A stretch of 41,582 bases of DNA from Parcubacteria group bacterium GW2011_GWA1_40_21 (GCA_000996205.1 LBYO01000003.1:1-41582), one strand, 5' to 3'. Shown: positions 17,014 through 24,404, counted from the first letter of the stretch. A program made the numbers and translations. The notes: generated by a model not told the origin, from the letters alone.

Positions 17014-18267
17014 ATGATTCCAATCAATCAAACTAAAAAACTTCCTGACGCGGCGGGGGTGTATTTATTCAAGAAGGGAAAAGAAATACTTTACATAGGG
17101 AAAGCTACTTCGCTCAGAGACAGAGTGAGGAGTTATTTCAGTGCGGATTTGGCAAACACAAGAGGTCAATTTATCGTGGATATGGTCGGCAAAGCGGAAA
17201 AGATTGATTATTTCAAAACTGATTCCGTCTTGGAGGCGATTATTCTTGAATCCAATCTCATAAAAAAATACCAGCCGAAATACAATACCAAAGAGAAAGA
17301 CGATAAAAGCTACAATTATGTCATCATTACCAAAGAAGATTTTCCTCGCGTCTTGCTTATTCGCGGGAGGGAGCTTGAAGCTAAAGTCGGCGGGGTTCAC
17401 GAATTAAACATAAAATACAAATTCGGTCCGTATCCGAACGGGTCGGCTATAAAAGAAGGATTGAAAATAATAAGAAAAATTTTTCCTTTCAGAGACAAGT
17501 GCAATCCTTCCAAGGGGAGTCCTTGGAAACCGTGTTTCAACAGACAGATAGGTCTTTGTCCGGGAGTCTGCTCGGGTGAAATATCAAAGACCGATTATGC
17601 TGACACAATTCGCAATATCAAAATGTTTTTTGAAGGGAAAAAGAAAAATCTTATTAAAAAACTTGAACGACAGATGAAAGAATTCGCCAAGAATCGGGAG
17701 TTTGAGAAAGCCGGCAAAGTCAAGAAAACATTATTCGCCTTGAATCACATCCAAGATGTCGCATTGATAAAAAAGTCGGAAGAGGAAATCGTTGAAAATG
17801 TTTTCAGTCGCGGGGCAGTTTTCAGAATGGAAGCGTTTGATGTCGCTCACATAAGCGGGACAAATACGGTCGGGGCGATGGTTGTTTCGGAAAATGGCGA
17901 GCTGAAAAAATCGGATTATCGCAAGTTTAAAATAAGGGGCGTTAAAATTCCCAATGACACCGCCACTCTTAAAGAAATCTTGGAAAGAAGATTAAAGCAC
18001 AAAGAATGGCGTTTGCCCGATGTAATTGTTTATGATGGTGGAATCGCCCATAGAAACGCCGTTCTGGAAATTTTTAAAAAAGATTTGGGTGAAAATCACG
18101 GAATGAAAATTATCGGAGTAGTTAAAGACGAAAGGCACAAGCCGAAGAAGATAATCGGCGAGGCAGAAATAATCAAAAAACACAAAAAACAAATACTCCT
18201 CTTAAACAGCGAAGCGCACCGCTTCGCGATCAGTTTCCACAGACAGTTGAGAAATTTGAATCGTTAA
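17014..18267 (+). CDS. uvrC: UvrABC system protein C, short form
   Basis: Dual-incision nuclease of excision repair. 417 residues against about 600 in E. coli. Present: the GIY-YIG domain for the 3' cut (GVYLFKKGKEILYIGKATS, Arg in LRDRVRSYF, Glu in EAIILESNLIKKY), the Cys-containing region (CFNRQIGLCPGVC), the UVR motif (about 205-245) and the RNase H-like domain for the 5' cut (EAFDVAHISG, VYDGG). Missing: the C-terminal helix-hairpin-helix pair that helps bind DNA. A short perfect fold-back (TTCCAAGG-GGAGT-CCTTGGAA) lies in the Cys region. The start at 17014 keeps the family's opening (LPDAAGVYLF) and close coupling to uvrA. Confidence 0.95.
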   Translation: MIPINQTKKLPDAAGVYLFKKGKEILYIGKATSLRDRVRSYFSADLANTRGQFIVDMVGKAEKIDYFKTDSVLEAIILESNLIKKYQPKYNTKEKDDKSYNYVIITKEDFPRVLLIRGRELEAKVGGVHELNIKYKFGPYPNGSAIKEGLKIIRKIFPFRDKCNPSKGSPWKPCFNRQIGLCPGVCSGEISKTDYADTIRNIKMFFEGKKKNLIKKLERQMKEFAKNREFEKAGKVKKTLFALNHIQDVALIKKSEEEIVENVFSRGAVFRMEAFDVAHISGTNTVGAMVVSENGELKKSDYRKFKIRGVKIPNDTATLKEILERRLKHKEWRLPDVIVYDGGIAHRNAVLEIFKKDLGENHGMKIIGVVKDERHKPKKIIGEAEIIKKHKKQILLLNSEAHRFAISFHRQLRNLNR

Positions 18268-18344
18268 ATAAATCAATTTTTATCTACCCTCAATTTCCCA
18301 TCCGCTTACGGCAGGATTCATAATCCGTCAAAAACATATCTCTA

Positions 18345-18384
18345 ATTCGCGCGAATGGTAGAATAGATTTGTATTCAGTATAAT
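18345..18384 (+). promoter_or_regulatory. Palindromic operator and promoter of the ArsR-like gene
   Basis: ATTCGCGCGAAT (18345-18356) is a perfect 12-bp palindrome within an 18-bp word that recurs at 18659-18676. It is followed by a -10 box TATAAT (18379-18384) and 7 nt later by ATG 18392. The palindrome sits about where a -35 box would be, as expected for an autorepressor site. Confidence 0.6.
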
Positions 18385-18391
18385 GTTGATT

Positions 18392-18658
18392 ATGAAAGAA
18401 AAAGAATTGGAAAAAATTTTGAAAGCGCTTGCAAACAAATGCCGCCTTTCTATTTTGAAATATCTCAAATCTGAAGGTTCGGCTTCGGTTGGAGATATTG
18501 CGAGTGAAATCAAGCTTTCGTTCAAGGCGACCTCCAAGCATTTGATGATTCTTTCGCATGCCGATATTGTGGAAAAAGAACAAGTCAGTCTGACTATGAT
18601 ATAAAGCCTGTCAAAAGAAAATCATCCTATTGTTAAAAAATTGTTTGAGTTGCTCTAG
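18392..18658 (+). pseudogene. ArsR-family transcription regulator with premature stop
   Basis: The winged-helix part is clear: LEKILKALANKCRLSILKYL, SASVGDIASEIKLSF and KATSKHLMILSHADIVEKEQ. The frame meets TAA at 18602, after 70 residues, in the middle of the wing. Reading through it continues SLSKENHPIVKKLFELL to TAG at 18656, which is a normal end for the family. A point change or small indel (in ATG ATA TAA AGC) has therefore probably broken the gene. The truncated product still has the recognition helix but lacks the last strand and helix used in dimerisation. ATG 18392 is chosen because the earlier ATG (18383) overlaps the -10 box. Confidence 0.8.
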
Positions 18659-18676
18659 TCTCTAATTCGCGCGAAT
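18659..18676. repeat. Second copy of the ArsR operator-like word
   Basis: TCTCTAATTCGCGCGAAT is identical to 18339-18356 and begins directly at the end of the ArsR-like reading frame. The following bases also resemble the first copy (GAATAG). It may be a second operator for the downstream gene or the scar of a duplication. Confidence 0.7.
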
Positions 18677-18786
18677 AGGCGAATAGTATGAAAATAATTG
18701 GATAGTGATCGTGGCGGGCGAATGGGACTTTGCGCGCAAGACTGTCGGCGATGTGTCAGCGGTGGGGGCAGTCTATGCGTTAAAAT

Positions 18787-18821
18787 TTTACAAGCTCTTA
18801 ATTTATGTTAAATTGAAGCCT
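18787..18821 (+). promoter_or_regulatory. Putative leaderless promoter of the NTF2-like gene
   Basis: TTTACA (18787-18792), a 16-bp spacer, TAAATT (18809-18814), then 7 nt to ATG 18822. The geometry equals that of the uvrB and rmuC promoters, though the boxes are weaker. The GC-rich stretch 18705-18780 before it has no recognisable content. Confidence 0.45.
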
Positions 18822-19196
18822 ATGAAATACGAAGAAGCGAAAAAACTTTTAGATATTTACGGTGAAGCGTGGTTGAAACAAGATCCGGAACTTATTCTTA
18901 CAATTTTTACTCCTGACGCCGTTTACGATGATTCTAAAGAACCGGAAAATCATGGACATAATGAAATCAGATATTATTGGGTCAATAAAGTCATCGGCGA
19001 ACAAAAAGATATTAAATTTAAATTGCTTAATGTGTGGACGGATAGGAATGAAGTTATCGCTGAATGGGATGCCGAGTTTGTTGATATAAAAAGAAATTTG
19101 CGCGTACAGATGCGAGAAATCGGGATTTTTACGACCAAGGACGGAAAATTCAGCTCGTTGCGCGAATATTATAAAACAACAAAAACACCTCTTTAA
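18822..19196 (+). CDS. NTF2-like (SnoaL-type) fold protein
   Basis: 124 residues with the pattern of small NTF2-like proteins: YEEAKKLLDIYGEAWLKQDPELILTIFTPDAVYDD, then a beta sheet with VWTDRNEVIAEWDAEF and a closing strand with FSSLREYYKT. The family comprises pocket-shaped proteins used as enzymes or binders of small ligands; no substrate can be named. An upstream in-frame ATG at 18705 would add 39 residues from a GC-rich stretch unlike the family; ATG 18822 is preferred. Its neighbour is the broken ArsR-like regulator, with a copy of the operator 150 bp upstream. Confidence 0.78.
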   Translation: MKYEEAKKLLDIYGEAWLKQDPELILTIFTPDAVYDDSKEPENHGHNEIRYYWVNKVIGEQKDIKFKLLNVWTDRNEVIAEWDAEFVDIKRNLRVQMREIGIFTTKDGKFSSLREYYKTTKTPL

Positions 19197-19240
19197 CCTT
19201 TCATTCCGATTTTTTTCAGTGTATCATATGATTATATTTA

Positions 19241-19361
19241 CCTTGAATCACTAAACTCCGTTATGAGCGGAAACTTGCGGAGCGCGGCTGGCGAGGAGAG
19301 AGCAATCCGTCAGCCGACGGATATGTGTGTTCCGCGAATAATGGAGTTTCGTGATTCACAA
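19241..19361. repeat. Palindromic element with TTGAATCAC-type ends, copy 1
   Basis: The left end CCTTGAATCACTAAACTCCG continues TTATGAGCGGAA; the right end TTCCGCGAATAATGGAGTTTC continues GTGATTCACAA. These are inverted repeats of about 30 bp with few mismatches. The centre holds ATCCGTCAGCCGACGGAT (19305-19322), shared with 7253-7270. It lies directly upstream of gatC, and the ATG at 19263 inside it is not the gene start. Confidence 0.85.
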
Positions 19362-19370
19362 TATTTATTT

Positions 19371-19661
19371 ATGATTGAACTAAAAGATATAGAAAAACTG
19401 GCGGAGCTTTCAAGAATCAATGTTTCCGGCGAGGAGAAGCAGGCATTCCTTAAGGACATAGAATCTATTTTAAATTATGTTGACCAGATTAAAACGGTCG
19501 CCGGGGAAGCGGATATGACAATGTCGCGTCAAGAAACGGAGCTTGCAAATGTTTTCAGAGAAGATAAGGATTGCCGCGATTTAGGGCGATTTACTGAAGC
19601 TCTCATTGAATCCGCGCCGGAAAAAGAGAATGGATACATAAAGGTCAAAAAAATCCTGTGA
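19371..19661 (+). CDS. gatC: Glu-tRNA(Gln)/Asp-tRNA(Asn) amidotransferase subunit C
   Basis: 96 residues: IEKLAELSRINVSGEEKQAFLKDIESILNYVDQI is the usual GatC helix pair, followed by the extended tail with TELANVFREDK. GatC ties GatA to GatB in the complex that turns Glu-tRNA(Gln) into Gln-tRNA(Gln). It stands 27 nt before gatA; gatB is not in the window. The start at 19371 fits the family. Upstream in-frame codons belong to the palindromic element. Confidence 0.94.
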   Translation: MIELKDIEKLAELSRINVSGEEKQAFLKDIESILNYVDQIKTVAGEADMTMSRQETELANVFREDKDCRDLGRFTEALIESAPEKENGYIKVKKIL

Positions 19662-19688
19662 ATTATATTCTTCACTACAACCTAAACC

Positions 19689-21110
19689 ATGATGATTAAT
19701 CTAAAAAATCTCACCATCAGCAAAGCCCGTGGCCATCTTATAAAAGGCGATTTTAAGGCCGTTGAACTTGCCCAAAGTTATTTGGACAGGATAGAAGAAA
19801 CCGACCAAGACATAAATGCTTATCTTGAAATATTTTCCGATGTTTTGAGCCAGGCCGAATCAGCGGATAGAAAAATCGCCAAGAAAGAAGGAGGGTTATT
19901 GTCCGGAATACCGCTTGCTATCAAGGATAATATTCTGATTAAAGGCAGAAAATGCTCCGCGTCGTCAAAGATACTGGCTGATTATGTCGCGCCATATGAT
20001 TCTACCGTGGCGAGAAAATTAAAAGACACTGGAGCCGTATTTTTAGGCAGGACCAATATGGATGAATTCGCTATGGGCGGTTCAACCGAAAATTCCGCTT
20101 TTGGTCCAACCAAAAATCCGCACGATCTTTCGCGCGTTCCCGGCGGTTCATCTGGCGGAAGCGCGGCGGCGGTCGCTTCAGGTGAAGCTCTGGCTTCTCT
20201 TGGTTCCGATACCGGAGGGTCGGTGAGACAGCCGGCGAGTTTCTGCGGAGTTGTCGGACTCAAGCCCACATACGGGTCCGTGTCCAGATACGGACTAATA
20301 GCTATGGGCTCGTCTCTTGATCAGATAGGTCCGATAACAAAGACTGCCGCTGACGCGGAAATTATCTTCAATGCCATAAAAGGAAAAGATATTATGGATA
20401 GCACGACAATTGAAACAGCCGACTTGAAAACGGCTGATTCAAAAAATATCAGAATAGGAGTTCCGACCGGCTTTGTGGAAAATGAAGGAATAGACGAAGC
20501 CGTGCTTAAAAATTTCAACGATTCGCTGGAAAAATTCAAATCAATGGGATATGAAGTGAAGGATATAAATTTGCCGAATGTGAAATATTCTCTGGCCGTC
20601 TATTACACGATTATGCCAGCCGAAGTGTCTTCAAATATGGCGCGTTTTGACGGAATGAGATATGGTCTTCATATTTCCGGCAAAAATTTGATTGACGATT
20701 ATTTTTTGACCAGAGAAGCCGGATTGGGCAAGGAGGTTAGAAGGAGAATAATTTTAGGGGCTTATGTGCTTTCTTCTGGCTATTATGATGCTTATTACAA
20801 CAAGGCTAATTTTGTCAGGACTCTGATAAAAAATGATTACGCTGAGGCTTTTAGAAATGTTGACATAATCGCGACTCCAACCGCGCCTTCTCCGGCTTTC
20901 AAAATTGGAGAGAAATCCGATAATCCGCTTGAGATGTATCTTTCGGATATGTTTACGACTCCGGCAAACATTGCCGGAATTCCGGCTATCTCTCTGCCGT
21001 CGGGATTTAAAGCCGGCGCCAAAAATCTTCCCTTGGGAATACAGTTGATGTCAAATTACGGCAGGGAAGACATTCTGTTTGGGGCCGGGAAAGATTTCTT
21101 AGGCGAATAA
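19689..21110 (+). CDS. gatA: Glu-tRNA(Gln) amidotransferase subunit A
   Basis: 473 residues, full length. The amidase signature gives the Ser-cis-Ser-Lys triad at K79 (PLAIKDN), S154 (GGSSGGS) and S178 (DTGGSVR), the same numbers as in the well-studied S. aureus enzyme. It hydrolyses glutamine to supply ammonia for GatB. DEFAMGGSTENSAFGPTKNP and GLKPTYGSVSRYGL are further GatA-specific stretches. Start at 19689 or the next ATG (19692). Confidence 0.98.
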   Translation: MMINLKNLTISKARGHLIKGDFKAVELAQSYLDRIEETDQDINAYLEIFSDVLSQAESADRKIAKKEGGLLSGIPLAIKDNILIKGRKCSASSKILADYVAPYDSTVARKLKDTGAVFLGRTNMDEFAMGGSTENSAFGPTKNPHDLSRVPGGSSGGSAAAVASGEALASLGSDTGGSVRQPASFCGVVGLKPTYGSVSRYGLIAMGSSLDQIGPITKTAADAEIIFNAIKGKDIMDSTTIETADLKTADSKNIRIGVPTGFVENEGIDEAVLKNFNDSLEKFKSMGYEVKDINLPNVKYSLAVYYTIMPAEVSSNMARFDGMRYGLHISGKNLIDDYFLTREAGLGKEVRRRIILGAYVLSSGYYDAYYNKANFVRTLIKNDYAEAFRNVDIIATPTAPSPAFKIGEKSDNPLEMYLSDMFTTPANIAGIPAISLPSGFKAGAKNLPLGIQLMSNYGREDILFGAGKDFLGE

Positions 21111-21122
21111 TATTAATTTTTT

Positions 21123-21722
21123 ATGATTGACCCTCTTCATTCTTACGATCCGTTTGACATACTGAATCTCATTTATGAGCTTATTCGGTATCTCATAACC
21201 GGACAAGGTTCGTCCTTTTTGTCCGATTACTTCTTGGGTTTTTATGGAAGGTACGGATATTTTTTGATTCTTTCTTCTCTTTTCTTGTCATCGGTTCTTG
21301 TCATTTTTATCGCGTATGTCATCTTTCGCGTCCACGGAGTTTATTCCAAACAAAGAAAATCATTGAAGCCGGTTCAAAGCACAGAAGAGGAAAAGGAAGA
21401 AGCCGTCAAAAATGAAAAGTGGAAAATAATCGCGGAGCATATTGAATCCGAAAATCCTAACGATTGGAGGCTGGCCATTCTTGAAGCCGATATTGCCTTG
21501 GGCGAGATGCTGGACAAGTCTGGATATCGCGGTGAGGGCATAGGAGAACAATTGAAGAGCGCCGACAAAAGCGATTTCACTACGATAGATGACGCGTGGG
21601 AGGCGCACAAGATCAGAAATTCAATCGCTCATGAAGGAGCAAGCTTTATGATCACCGAAAGGGAAGCGAAGCGGGTGATAGGATTGTATAAAAAAGTTTT
21701 TGAAGAGTTTGATTACATCTGA
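21123..21722 (+). CDS. Membrane protein with C-terminal HEPN-like motif
   Basis: 199 residues, no named family recognised. Residues about 45-70 form a strong membrane segment (YFLILSSLFLSSVLVIFIAYV), followed by a charged linker (TEEEKEEAVKNEKW) and a helical cytoplasmic domain: WRLAILEADIALGEMLDKSGY, then DAWEAHKIRNSIAHEGASF and AKRVIGLYKKVFEEF. RNSIAH fits the R-x4-H motif of HEPN domains, many of which are RNases or toxins, and the bundle of helices around it fits too. It starts 12 nt after gatA, so it is probably co-transcribed. Function is inference only. Confidence 0.72.
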   Translation: MIDPLHSYDPFDILNLIYELIRYLITGQGSSFLSDYFLGFYGRYGYFLILSSLFLSSVLVIFIAYVIFRVHGVYSKQRKSLKPVQSTEEEKEEAVKNEKWKIIAEHIESENPNDWRLAILEADIALGEMLDKSGYRGEGIGEQLKSADKSDFTTIDDAWEAHKIRNSIAHEGASFMITEREAKRVIGLYKKVFEEFDYI

Positions 21723-21837
21723 CCGGCTGCGAGTTGTCCACAAAAACTTGCGCGAATATTTTTTTGTTATGGTAAAATAAATTCAAATGTGGTCGATTTT
21801 TAAAATTATAAATATAATCAATGGGGAAATAGTTTCT

Positions 21838-21912
21838 TAGCTTGTAGATTTTTGAAGAAGAAAAAATATCAGATTCTTCCTACAACCTACAACCTAACAC
21901 CTACAACCTAAT
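21838..21912. repeat. Heptamer-array repeat before the basic mini-protein gene
   Basis: The left part TAGCTTGTAGATTTTTGAAG and the right part CCTACAACCTACAACCTAAC plus ACCTACAACCTA show 7-nt periodicity (CCTANAA). It lies only 8-9 nt before ATG 21921. A possible promoter (TTGCGC 21750-21755 with TATGGT or TAAAAT downstream) lies before it. Confidence 0.65.
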
Positions 21913-21920
21913 TAAAAACT

Positions 21921-22037
21921 ATGGCAAGCAAGAAAAGAAAAGTTTCCAAATCTCCTTCAAGAAAGCTTAAGGTAAAATCCGTTAAAGGGAAGAAAAAATC
22001 TAAATCTTCAAAAGGGAAAAGCAAGAGAAGAAGATAA
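21921..22037 (+). CDS. Lysine/arginine/serine-rich mini-protein (38 residues)
   Basis: The frame gives MASKKRKVSKSPSRK, continues with KGKKKSKSSKGKSK and ends RRR. Nearly two thirds of the residues are Lys, Arg or Ser with no acidic residue, like the tails of histone H1-like or other nucleic-acid-binding proteins. A perfect intrinsic terminator 28 nt after the stop and the clear ATG support a real transcript. It could bind DNA, rRNA or polyphosphate; I do not know a named family. Confidence 0.6.
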   Translation: MASKKRKVSKSPSRKLKVKSVKGKKKSKSSKGKSKRRR

Positions 22038-22064
22038 GCTCGTATTGCGGAAAAAGATTTTGCT

Positions 22065-22098
22065 AAAAACATTGCGTCTTAGACGCAATGTTTTTGCG
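22065..22098 (+). terminator. Intrinsic terminator after the basic mini-protein gene
   Basis: AAAAACATTGCGTC (22065-22078) and GACGCAATGTTTTT (22082-22095) form a perfect 14-bp stem with a 3-nt loop. The A-tract/T-tract ends make it usable in both directions. Confidence 0.88.
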
Positions 22099-22129
22099 TT
22101 CCATTCACCTTAAGTCAAAGGACATTTTT

Positions 22130-22195
22130 TCTGTTATTCCCGTCTCGAAGCAAGATTCGGGATAAATTCCGGCGGGAAACCGGATTCAATCATTT
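22130..22195. repeat. Degenerate REP-like element
   Basis: TTATTCCCGTCTCGAAGCAAG then ATTCGGGATAAATTCCGGCG and GGAAACCGGATTCAATCA resemble the 73-bp element (TCATTCCCG...GGGAATCC) but with many changes and extra short fold-backs (TTCCGG-CGGGAAA-CCGGA). An old copy or a related family. Confidence 0.5.
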
Positions 22196-22200
22196 TTGAT

Positions 22201-22249
22201 CAGAATTTCGCAAGCGAAATTCTGTGGGTATCTGATACCCACAGAATTT
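22201..22249. terminator. Two overlapping perfect palindromes at the flavoprotein gene end
   Basis: CAGAATTTCGC-AA-GCGAAATTCTG (22201-22224) and AAATTCTGTGGGTATC-T-GATACCCACAGAATTT (22217-22249) share the segment AAATTCTG, so only one can form at a time. The second covers part of the stop codon of the minus-strand gene. It probably works as a terminator between converging transcripts; the either/or design is unusual. Confidence 0.7.
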
Positions 22250-23603
22250 AATTTGAAATATGCTCAGATTTACCCGACGAACTTCCGGCCACGAAGCCTG
22301 TCGTCCAGCAGAGCTGAAGGCTGTAGCCGCCCGAAGGGCGGTCTATGTTCAAGATGTCGCCCGCGAGATAAAGGTTTGGAAAAAGGCGGGAGCTCATTGT
22401 TTTGAAATCAATTTCGCGAAGTGAAACCCCGCCACTTGAGACGATGGCTTTTTCCGCGCCGAGCAATTTGTCGGCGCGAATCGGAATATTTTTCAAAATA
22501 TTCACGAGCGCCAGTCTTTCTTCGCGGGTGATGCTGTTGCACTCCGTGTCGGGATTGATTTTTGACATTTCCACTATCGCCGAAGCGAGCCCCGCCGCGA
22601 GCGGAGCGAGCGCGTGAAGAGCGTTCTTAAATTTTTTACTGTGATTTTCTTTGAATAATTCTTGAAGTTTGAGGTTAAGCGCGCCGTGATTTTCCGATGG
22701 GAATAAATCAAGCGAAATTATGACCTCTCCGTATTTCAAAAGTTCTCCGATACTCCTGCTCATATTGAGAATTGCCGGACCGCTTAGTCCGAAGTGCGTA
22801 AAAATTATTTTTCCTTTGTTTGTTTCTTGCTTCGCGTCGTTTTGGAAAGTGGCGATTTTGACATTAGCAAGACTTAATCCGGCGAGTTTCTTGACCCAAT
22901 CGTCTTTTACTGCGATCGGGACAAGTGAAGGTGCTGGTTCAATCACGGCGTGACCGATTTTCCGAAGCCATGCGAAGCCGTCGCCGGTTGAGCCGGTTTC
23001 CGGACGGGAAGTTCCGCCTGTCGCGATTATGACTTTGCGCGCCAAAATTTCTTTCCCGTCTTTTACTTTGATCACGCATACTTTGTCATCCCCGTGAAGA
23101 CGGGGATCCAGACTCGCATTGATTAAATCCAGATTCCCGCCTGCGTGGGGATGACAATTCGAGTTAATGTCCATCAAAATATCAACAACAGGAGAATTTA
23201 AAATAATTTCCACTTTATTTTTCTTAAGATATTTCAAGAGCGCGTCAAAAACAGTTTTGGCATTGCCACTCACGGGGAACACCCTTTGCTCATTTTCAAT
23301 TTTTGTTTCAACTCCGCATTTGTGAAAAAATTCCAATGTCTCTTTGACGCTGAACTGTGAAAAAGCGGAAAATAGAAATTTTCCGCCATTTTTGAATTTT
23401 TCCAGAAATTTTCGCGTGTCAAATTCAGCATTGGTAAGATTGCATCTGCCTCCGCCTGTGATAAGAAGCTTTTTTCCTAATGAGTCATTTTTTTCTATCA
23501 AAATAACTTTTGCTCCCAATTCCGCCGCCCTTCCCGCCGCCATCATCCCCGATGGCCCTCCGCCAACGACGGCAACATCATATATGATTTCGGTTTTCTT
23601 CAT
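22248..23603 (-). CDS. NAD(P)/FAD-dependent oxidoreductase, HI0933/BaiN family
   Basis: 451 residues. DVAVVGGGPSGMMAAGRAAELG is the N-terminal dinucleotide-binding fold, LLITGGGRCNLTN is the HI0933 family hallmark, VIIATGGTSRPETGSTGDGF follows, and LAGDILNIDRPSGGYSLQLC forms the C-terminal FAD contact. Members are flavoproteins of uncertain role (BaiN, YhiN-like). Residues about 150-174, between VVDILMD and VCVIKVKDG, are encoded by the 73-bp repeat and read CHPHAGGNL...LDPRLHGDD. This is an in-frame insertion in a surface loop region before a beta strand. Without it the length is normal for the family. Confidence 0.92.
   Translation of the reverse strand: MKKTEIIYDVAVVGGGPSGMMAAGRAAELGAKVILIEKNDSLGKKLLITGGGRCNLTNAEFDTRKFLEKFKNGGKFLFSAFSQFSVKETLEFFHKCGVETKIENEQRVFPVSGNAKTVFDALLKYLKKNKVEIILNSPVVDILMDINSNCHPHAGGNLDLINASLDPRLHGDDKVCVIKVKDGKEILARKVIIATGGTSRPETGSTGDGFAWLRKIGHAVIEPAPSLVPIAVKDDWVKKLAGLSLANVKIATFQNDAKQETNKGKIIFTHFGLSGPAILNMSRSIGELLKYGEVIISLDLFPSENHGALNLKLQELFKENHSKKFKNALHALAPLAAGLASAIVEMSKINPDTECNSITREERLALVNILKNIPIRADKLLGAEKAIVSSGGVSLREIDFKTMSSRLFPNLYLAGDILNIDRPSGGYSLQLCWTTGFVAGSSSGKSEHISN
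23084..23156. repeat. 73-bp REP-like element inside the flavoprotein gene
   Basis: TGTCATCCCCGTGAAGACGG at one end and CTGCGTGGGGATGACA at the other. It has the same length and end structure as 8699-8771. Read on the minus strand it gives CHPHAGG and DPRLHGDD, peptides often produced when repeats of this kind are translated. The reading frame stays open across it. Confidence 0.9.
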
Positions 23604-23691
23604 TTCGTCATATTATCACAAAGTAGCCTATTCCTCTAGTACGAAAAAACGGCTCTAAATAAGGATTTAACAGATATTTTGCCAAATTTGC

Positions 23692-23719
23692 TTGACAAAT
23701 ATATTATTTATGCTATTCT
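23692..23719 (+). promoter_or_regulatory. Strong sigma-70-type promoter
   Basis: TTGACA (23692-23697), a 16-bp spacer ending in TGC, and TATTCT (23714-23719). An untranslated leader of about 90 nt to the GTG at 23816 follows, with an SD at its end. This differs from the leaderless core genes. Confidence 0.75.
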
Positions 23720-23815
23720 TTTAGTGTAAAAACGGTAAGATCAAAAACTGATAGAAAAGAAGAATCTTGAAAATTAAATTTATTTTCTGAAAATTTCTGG
23801 AAGGAGAAGGGAAAA

Positions 23816-24160
23816 GTGAAAGATTTAAAAAAAAGAATTATCGGGATAACGATAATGATTGTCTGCTCATTGCCATCGCTCTGGACTGCACGGGGTTCAG
23901 AGGTAATATCACCAGTACCAGTATCAGATAAGTCCGTTGGGGTAAAAAAATTTACAGAGAGAAGGGACGGAAAAGGGGAGAGATATTATTTTTATTGCCT
24001 GCAAACTGTGATAATTCAAAGTAAGCCTTTATTGTACTCAGGTGTAATTAAGGCTGATAAAGATGAAACTCCCGATCAAGTGTTCAAAAGGGTGCTAATG
24101 TCCAACGAAAAATCACTTCAACGCTGTGTAGTAATTATTCAATTTAGCAAGCTTGAATAA
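23816..24160 (+). CDS. Small secreted protein of unknown function
   Basis: 114 residues starting with GTG. A basic start (KDLKKR), a hydrophobic core (IIGITIMIVCSLPSLW) and TARGSEV resemble a signal peptide with cleavage near residue 27. The mature part (KKFTERRDGKGERYYFYCLQ, VIIQSKPLLYSGVIKADKD) is unrecognised. The SD GGAAGGAGAAGG stands just before the GTG, a strong promoter lies 95 nt upstream and an intrinsic terminator follows, so it is a free-standing transcription unit. A similar layout recurs at 39825-40196. Confidence 0.72.
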   Translation: MKDLKKRIIGITIMIVCSLPSLWTARGSEVISPVPVSDKSVGVKKFTERRDGKGERYYFYCLQTVIIQSKPLLYSGVIKADKDETPDQVFKRVLMSNEKSLQRCVVIIQFSKLE

Positions 24161-24195
24161 AGTAAGCAGAGTTTCTCTAGACGGCGAGAATTTAA

Positions 24196-24235
24196 AAAGG
24201 ACTTTTTGATGTTATCAAAAAGTCCTTTCATTTTT
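24196..24235 (+). terminator. Intrinsic terminator of the small secreted protein gene
   Basis: AAAGGACTTTTTGAT (24196-24210) and ATCAAAAAGTCCTTT (24214-24228) form a perfect 15-bp stem with a 3-nt loop, then CATTTTTAT. Confidence 0.9.
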
Positions 24236-24277
24236 ATAAATCGAAGATTCGTTTAAAACCCAGTTTCAAGGTGAAAT

Positions 24278-24306
24278 TTGACAAAATTAATTTTTTAATA
24301 TATTAT
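24278..24306 (+). promoter_or_regulatory. Promoter of the DEAD-box helicase gene
   Basis: TTGACA (24278-24283), a 17-bp A/T-rich spacer, and TATTAT (24301-24306). The leader is about 90 nt before ATG 24405 and has no clear SD. Long leaders are known for cold-induced helicase genes, so post-transcriptional control is possible. Confidence 0.7.
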
Positions 24307-24404
24307 TGTTTTGTTATTAAAAAAGCAGGTTATTCTCATTCGTTTTTGTTTTTAGGGAATTTTTTCTAAATATACGGAATCGTTGAGACAAATGCAGTAA
24401 ATAT

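Noticed and set aside
18705-18821. N-terminal extension of the NTF2-like protein from ATG 18705
   Set aside because: The stretch is GC-rich, has no match to the fold, and a -10 box sits 7 nt before ATG 18822.
19263-19370. N-terminal extension of GatC
   Set aside because: Encoded by a palindromic repeat element; the GatC fold starts at 19371.
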